The translations under genes and the position numbers were made by a program. Below, piece by piece: positions 59,701 through 64,000 of a stretch of 64,000 bases of DNA. Origin of the DNA: an uncultured Bacteroidales bacterium (lineage in GTDB: Bacteria > Bacteroidota > Bacteroidia > Bacteroidales > WCHB1-69); contig ONAB01000006.1 of the NCBI GenBank assembly GCA_900315705.1, positions 1-64,000 on the forward strand, given 5' to 3'. The notes beneath the pieces are model-generated. The model was given only the letters and a program-made list of their open reading frames with translations. It did not search any database and was not told the origin of the DNA. Each line of letters begins with the position of its first letter. Within the stretch, counting starts at the first letter, position 1.

Positions 59701-60897
59701 ATGAAAAAAATCACATTCTTTGCATTATTCATTCTGATGTCACTGCTCGCGTGGGCACAGCCTGAAGGCCACTTCGCCTCTCCGATGGCGCTGCGCCAAG
59801 CGACGCCCTTTTCTGATGCGAAAAACGATTACCAATGGAAGATGAGCAACTTCCACACAGACGACTACTACCAGATCTGCAACTTCTCATACAATGCCGA
59901 CCATCGTCTTTTGGCGATGTCAGACTCCATCTATGGCGAGTACAACGTCATTGACTCAATGAGTTACGATGCCGCGGGCAACCTGGTACGCCTGTCGGGT
60001 TGGCAAGTATTGGACGGGGTGAGGCAGAATGTCTATTACATCGATTACACCTACAATGCCGCGGGGCTGATTACCTCGAGAAGCAACTACAACAACTTTG
60101 ACGGCGACTGGGTGCTGGGCGGCATATACAGCTACACCTATAACAACCGCAACCAGCTGGTGCTCACCACCTTGAACTTTGGCGGCTTGTTGTATCAGAA
60201 GACGGAGTACCAGTATAGCGGGGACGATTGCGTGCAGGAGTTGTGGTACAGCTACGACTTCGACTCGGGCGCGCTCCTCCCCTCGGAGAAATACGTGACG
60301 AGCTATGCCGACGGCCGCAAGGTGCTGCGGTTGGACAGCATAAGCGACGACGGCACCTACTGGCAGTACAACGGCAAGTCCACGTATCAGTACGACAATC
60401 GCGGCAACTGCACGGAGTATCACCGTTATGACAACACCAACTACGAAGTGGAGCGGAGCCTCTACACCTACGACTATGGCAAGCCGCTCAGCAGCACGTT
60501 GATCCCGTGGAATCCGGAGCTGGACCGTCCGCGGATGTACGACAACGTGGACGCCTGCGTGCGCGAGGCCTGGTACAGTTTGGATGTGGACCACGTGCTT
60601 CAGTATGTTTGCGACTACGTTTACGAGTACAACGACATCAACACGGGCGTGCAAGCCACAGAGTCCCAGAGCGTTTCCCTTTATCCCAACCCAGCCTCGG
60701 GCCGCATTGTGTTAGACGGCTTGGCGGATGGCGAAGCCGAGGTCCGCATCCACGACCTCTCGGGCCGCCTGGTGCTCACGCGCCGCGCTTCTGGCCCCAC
60801 GACTGCCCTTGACATCACCACCCTCGCCCCGGGCTGCTATGTGGTCAAAGTTGCGCAGGGAAATGAGGAGAAGGTTGTGAAGGTGGTGGTGGAATAA
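59701..60897 (+). CDS. T9SS type A protein with YD-like repeats
   Basis: 398 residues from the ATG at 59701 (MKKITFFALFILMSLLAWAQ); an in-frame ATG at 59680 is possible. YD/RHS-like repeats run through the middle (YDAAGNLVRL, YTYNAAGLITSR, YTYNNRNQLVLT, YQYDNRGNCTEY). The C terminus is a type A sorting domain (LYPNPASGRIVLDG, DLSGRLVL, APGCYVVKV). The next frame, dinD, begins in the same register 3 codons after this stop. Confidence 0.9.
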   Translation: MKKITFFALFILMSLLAWAQPEGHFASPMALRQATPFSDAKNDYQWKMSNFHTDDYYQICNFSYNADHRLLAMSDSIYGEYNVIDSMSYDAAGNLVRLSGWQVLDGVRQNVYYIDYTYNAAGLITSRSNYNNFDGDWVLGGIYSYTYNNRNQLVLTTLNFGGLLYQKTEYQYSGDDCVQELWYSYDFDSGALLPSEKYVTSYADGRKVLRLDSISDDGTYWQYNGKSTYQYDNRGNCTEYHRYDNTNYEVERSLYTYDYGKPLSSTLIPWNPELDRPRMYDNVDACVREAWYSLDVDHVLQYVCDYVYEYNDINTGVQATESQSVSLYPNPASGRIVLDGLADGEAEVRIHDLSGRLVLTRRASGPTTALDITTLAPGCYVVKVAQGNEEKVVKVVVE

Positions 60898-61722
60898 TCC
60901 GTAACAGATGATGACGGGCTGGAGATAGAGGTTTGGTATGCCCGAGAGTTGCAACAGGTGTTGGGATATTCCCGATGGGAAAATTTCGTGACCGCTATCG
61001 GACGTGCTATGCAATCGTGCAAAACATTGGGTGTCAGTATCGACGATCATTTTCGTGAGGTCACGAAAATGATAAATTTAGCTAAGGGAGCCCAACGGGA
61101 AGTGCAGGACTTTATGCTTACCCGCTATGCCTGCTATCTTATTGCCCAAAATGGCGATCCGAAGAAGGACGAGATAGCCTTCGCCCAAAGCTACTTCGCC
61201 GTGCAAACTCGCAAAATCGAACTCATTGAAGAAAGACTCCGTCAACTTTCACGTATCGAGAGCAGGGACCGGTTACGTGCATCTGAGAAACAGCTGAGCA
61301 AAAACATTTACCAGCGCGGTGTTGACGAAAGAGGGTTCGGGCGTATCCGTTCAAAAGGAGACCAGGCTCTTTTTGGCGGTCTCACCACCGAACAAATGAA
61401 GCAACGATTGGGCATCAAAAGCGGAGCCTTGGCTGATTTTCTCCCCACACTTACCATTGCTGCTAAAAACCTTGCAACGGAGATGACCAACCATAATGTA
61501 GAACAGAAAGATTTGTATGGGGAAGCTGGCATCACGACGGAACATATGCAAAACAACACGAGTGTCAGGGGAATGCTGGGACAACGGGGGATCAAACCGG
61601 AAGAACTTCCTCCCGCTGAGGACATAAAGAAAGTGGAACGCAAGGTGGCAAAAGATGAGAAACAGTTGCAGGAGAAATCGCAGAGGCTGCCGAAAGAGAT
61701 AGATTCTTCGAACAACCAATAA
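60898..61722 (+). pseudogene. dinD: DinD (DNA damage-inducible protein D), 5'-truncated
   Basis: The frame directly follows the T9SS stop (60895-60897) in the same register: VTDDDGLEIEVWYARELQQVLGYSRWENF. Full-length DinD proteins begin about 20-25 residues earlier, before the YARELQ..LGYS motif. There is no in-frame ATG upstream of this motif; a TTG at 60949 is the only plausible start. The core (AREVQDFMLTRYACYLIAQNGDP-type motif, then YFAVQTRKIELIEERL, and the later KNLATEMTNHNV) is intact. Thus the N terminus appears lost at the junction, although translation from a rare start cannot be excluded. DinD is known in E. coli as an SOS protein that inhibits RecA. Confidence 0.8.
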
Positions 61723-61756
61723 TCCAACGTATTGTTTCATATAAATTGATTGAACA

Positions 61757-62482
61757 ATGAAAACCACCAAAATAGAATAGACCGACAAAACTTGGAATCC
61801 AGTTACGGGCTGTACCAAGATTTCACCAGGGTGTGCTCACTGCTATGCCGAAGTGATGACAAGAAGGTTAAAGGCAATGGGACTGGAAAAATATGCCAAC
61901 GGTTTTGATGTGACATTACACGAAGAATGCCTTGGCGAGCCCTTGACTTGGAAACAGCCGCACACCATCTTTGTTTGCTCAATGAGCGACCTGTTTCACA
62001 AAGATGTTTCATTCGATTTTGTGGACAAGGTGATGAACACCATTCGTCTTACGCCCCAGCACCGCTATCAATTATTGACTAAACGGGCTGAACGGATGGC
62101 AGAATACTTCCTCACACACGATGTTCCGGGAAATGTTTGGTTGGGGGTGACTGTGGAAGCACAATCTTCCAAATCCCGTATTGATTGCTTGCGTGTGTTG
62201 GATGCACCTATCCGCTTCCTTTCGTGCGAGCCACTCATCGAAGATTTAGGTGAGCTGGACTTGAGCAACATCAACTGGGTGATTGTGGGTGGCGAGAGCG
62301 GTCCGCAAGCTCGCCCGATGAAAAGAGAGTGGATAGATTCCATTCAAGAACAAACCGAAGCGCAAGGCAGCCTGTTCTTTTTCAAACAATGGGGCACCTG
62401 GGGCAGCGATGGCGTTAAACGAAGCAAACACAAAAACGGAAATTTGATTGACGGCAAAATGTTACAGGCGATGCCGGTGTAA
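61757..62482 (+). pseudogene. DUF5131 (phage Gp37/Gp68 family) gene with in-frame TAG at codon 8
   Basis: From the ATG at 61757 the frame reads MKTTKIE then TAG (61778-61780), then TDKTWNPVTGCTKISPGC, AHCYAEVMTRRLKAMG and on without interruption to 62482. In the family this position is normally Trp (IEWT). The TAG is therefore a TGG-to-TAG change. Downstream are the Cys motif C-x7-C-x2-C (CTKISPGCAHC) of this radical-SAM-like family and intact later motifs (LLTKRAERM, VGGESGPQARPM). A shortened start at 61853 would lose the cluster cysteines. Pseudogene is most likely; stop read-through is the alternative. Confidence 0.85.
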
Positions 62483-62656
62483 TAGCATTATTATGCTAAA
62501 TTAGCATATCCATAGACCTTTTCTTCAGTTTTAGTGAAAGAAAAAACTGGCAATCAGAACAAAACCCGTTTCTGCTGATTCCTGCACGAACAAGCAAAAA
62601 CGGGTAATCATAAAAGGCATATTGTACGATGCAAAATACCATAATTATATTTTTTG

Positions 62657-62665
62657 TATTTTTGC
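62657..62665 (+). promoter_or_regulatory. -7 promoter element upstream of the structured region and MTase
   Basis: TATTTTTGC, 92 bp upstream of the inverted repeat and 265-277 bp before the MTase start. Transcription from here would include the folded region in the leader. Confidence 0.5.
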
Positions 62666-62756
62666 AGCGATAATTGTCTTTTTTAGATTAGTTTTTGTTA
62701 GTAATATGATACTTATTTGATTTAGATGAAATGTTGAACATCCTCGATTAGGCTGA

Positions 62757-62874
62757 TATACCAGAATTAGGACCTCGGGGACACGTCAGTTAGACATAAC
62801 ACGGATGTTCGCGCTCAAATAAATGGGCGTGGGCTGATTGTTGTCTGACGTGGGCCGTCCTAAGCCCTGGTATA
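62757..62874 (+). other. 118-bp imperfect inverted repeat (possible structured RNA or MITE)
   Basis: Left arm, in order: TATACCAG (62757), TTAGGAC (62767), CACGTCAG (62782) then AGACA. Right arm gives the exact reverse complements in reverse order: TGTCTGACGTG (ends 62852), GTCCTAA (62857), CTGGTATA (62867-62874). Three matched blocks with unequal spacers make a folded stem of about 40 bp with a ~45-nt central region. The ends TA...TA could be a TA target duplication of a MITE, or this is a leader RNA. Confidence 0.65.
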
Positions 62875-62880
62875 ACCAAT

Positions 62881-62938
62881 CTCTTCCGCGCCCTCTTTTT
62901 TAACAACGAAGGGCGTTTTCGCGCCCCATATGGAAGAG
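62881..62938 (+). promoter_or_regulatory. Hairpin over the ribosome-binding region of the methyltransferase gene
   Basis: CTCTTCC (62881-62887) pairs with GGAAGAG (62932-62938), enclosing GCGCCCT/AGGGCG and GGGCG/CGCCC helices. The right arm includes the purine-rich AGGA segment before the ATG at 62942, so the hairpin could hide the start. Only structure potential is seen. Confidence 0.5.
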
Positions 62939-64000
62939 GATATGCCAAAAAAAATATATAAATTTATAGATTTATTTGCTGGACTAGGAGGGTTCCATTT
63001 GGCCTTGCAATCTTTGGGATGCAAATGTGTTTTTGCATCAGAGATACAGCAAGATTTACAGGAGTTGTATGCCACTAACTATGGGATGAAATGCGAGGGA
63101 GATATAAACACTATAGATGTAACTAAAATTCCAAAGCATGACATTCTTTGTGGAGGCTTCCCGTGCCAACCATTCTCCCAAGCCGGGAAACAACAAGGTT
63201 TCCAGGATGATAAAGAACGTGGTAATTTATTCTATCGAATAATGGATATTTTGGAACACCACAAACCCGAATATGTTTTTTTAGAGAATGTTCCAAATCT
63301 AAAATCGCATGATGGAGGAAATACATATAGTGTAATTTACGACAAACTATCTCAATATTATGATGTGAAAGATGAAATTCTATCTCCTCATTATTTTGGT
63401 ATTCCACAGCATCGTACTAGAATATACATTGTTGGCAGATTAAAATCATTAGGGGGATTAACTGACTTTTCATTTCCTGAACGAGAAGAACCTTATACAG
63501 GAAGTATAAACGATATTATCATTCCTGAGGACACTGACTTTATGTCACTACGTGATATCACAAGAGTTCATCTGGAAGTATGGCAACAATTCCTGAATCT
63601 ACTTTCAGAACATAAACAACCGCTACCGACATTTCCTATATGGGCAATGGAGTTTGGTGCCAATTATGATTTTGAAGGCGCAGCTCCGTACTATCAAAAG
63701 ACCAAGCAACTGGAAGGAAAAAGAGGTGCTTTTGGTGAAGAAATACAAGGATACTCTAAAGATGATTTTTTACGTTGTCTTCCTAGTTATGCACAATCTA
63801 AACCTACCAAGGTTGTAAACAGACAATTCCCCGAATGGAAAAAACAATTTATACGATGGAATAGAAAGTTCTATCAAGACAATAAGGATTGGCTAGACGA
63901 ATGGATACTATCAATTCGTCAAAATGGCTTTGAAAATAGTCATCAAAAATTCGAGTGGAATTGTGGATCTGAGGAAAATCCCACTTTGTATAACAAGATC
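62930..64000 (+). CDS. C5-cytosine DNA methyltransferase (Dcm type), partial
   Basis: The frame is open from 62930 (MEEDMPKK) or, alternatively, 62942 (MPKKIYKF) to the right window edge, about 353-357 residues and truncated. Motif I is FIDLFAGLGGF, motif IV is GGFPCQPFS with catalytic Cys, motif VI is FLENVPN and motif VIII is QHRTRIYIVG. The remaining target-recognition part is partly present. It methylates C5 of cytosine and is usually part of a restriction-modification pair; an endonuclease may lie beyond the window. Composition is AT-rich compared with the chromosome to the left. Confidence 0.93.
   Translation, partial: MEEDMPKKIYKFIDLFAGLGGFHLALQSLGCKCVFASEIQQDLQELYATNYGMKCEGDINTIDVTKIPKHDILCGGFPCQPFSQAGKQQGFQDDKERGNLFYRIMDILEHHKPEYVFLENVPNLKSHDGGNTYSVIYDKLSQYYDVKDEILSPHYFGIPQHRTRIYIVGRLKSLGGLTDFSFPEREEPYTGSINDIIIPEDTDFMSLRDITRVHLEVWQQFLNLLSEHKQPLPTFPIWAMEFGANYDFEGAAPYYQKTKQLEGKRGAFGEEIQGYSKDDFLRCLPSYAQSKPTKVVNRQFPEWKKQFIRWNRKFYQDNKDWLDEWILSIRQNGFENSHQKFEWNCGSEENPTLYNKI

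Larger units (their letters stand above)
62483..62929. other. Intergenic stretch with promoter, inverted repeats and structured sequence
   Basis: No protein gene is visible. There is a small palindrome ATGCTAA-A-TTAGCAT at 62493-62507, an inverted repeat ACCCGTTT/AAACGGGT (62564-62571 and 62598-62605), a -7 word TATTTTTGC at 62657-62665, and the long imperfect inverted repeat at 62757-62874 (listed separately). Confidence 0.7.

Noticed and set aside
61757-62482. Selenocysteine or pyrrolysine insertion at the TAG
   Set aside because: No pyl or sel gene or recognisable insertion element was seen, and the codon replaces a conserved Trp; a point change is simpler.
62757-62874. Integron attC site or retron RNA
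   Set aside because: GTTAGAC at 62789 resembles an attC core, but the partner RYYYAAC site is missing, and no integrase or reverse transcriptase is visible.

Overview
The window comes from a member of the Bacteroidetes, most likely an uncultured anaerobic Bacteroidales. Three lines of evidence support this. Genes are preceded by the Bacteroidetes -7 promoter word TAnnTTTGC. At least six proteins carry type IX secretion (T9SS) C-terminal sorting domains (two type B, four type A). Family-specific proteins are present (DUF4831, two DUF4230, PCMD-domain proteins, DUF4332, the SPFH/Arc/nitroreductase operon), and HydE suggests an anaerobe with an [FeFe]-hydrogenase. The first 61 kb reads as chromosome of moderately high GC. 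The last 3 kb is AT-richer and looks acquired.

Layout. 1-12129: the N-terminal 4043 residues of a giant secreted repeat protein (minus strand, running off the left edge). It has a signal peptide, a PCMD-type head, a long run of Ig-like repeats including a 1.18 kb higher-order repeat, then about 50-residue 'CDS' repeats. 12130-13800: a repeat-rich island with heptanucleotide arrays and two copies of a composite palindromic element around a small GIY-YIG nuclease gene. 13800-21884 (all minus): a housekeeping block, read in transcription order as sigma-54 activator, LptE-like lipoprotein, TPR protein, SecG, trigger factor, ClpP, outer-membrane barrel, ClpX and a PCMD protein. 21988-25288 (plus): YugP-like Zn protease, DUF4831 protein, lipoprotein, YhcC-like radical SAM. 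25315-36637: GH2 beta-mannosidase lipoprotein, nitroreductase, ComEA-like protein, two tandem paralogous T9SS type B surface proteins and a small secreted protein. 36759-48228: RecQ, a LysM/M23 peptidase operon ending in an FG-GAP T9SS protein, a DUF4230 pair, Nudix, alpha/beta hydrolase, DUF4332, and the SPFH-Arc-nitroreductase operon. 48243-53322 (minus): DAG-kinase-like protein, Omp28-like T9SS protein, and acpP-fabF-rnc. 53624-55433: a Thr-Tyr-Gly tRNA operon with a clear terminator, then a stand-alone murD. 55505-60897: a T9SS protein, tRNA-Ser, an inverted-repeat element, hydE, a flavin-reductase-like secreted protein and another T9SS protein. 60898-64000: a 5'-truncated dinD, a DUF5131 gene with an in-frame TAG, a long imperfect inverted repeat (possible structured RNA or MITE), and the start of a C5-cytosine DNA methyltransferase.

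How it fits together. Cytoplasmic and envelope quality control (Tig, ClpXP, SecG, LptE, M23) is interleaved with a large exported proteome. The surface proteins combine signal peptides, CUB/P-domain/PKD/Ig modules and T9SS sorting domains. The most unusual parts are the giant adhesin with its homogenised DNA repeats, the GIY-YIG gene between composite palindromes, and the decayed, probably mobile region beside the methyltransferase. None of these is proven to be a new system. They are the places I would look first.
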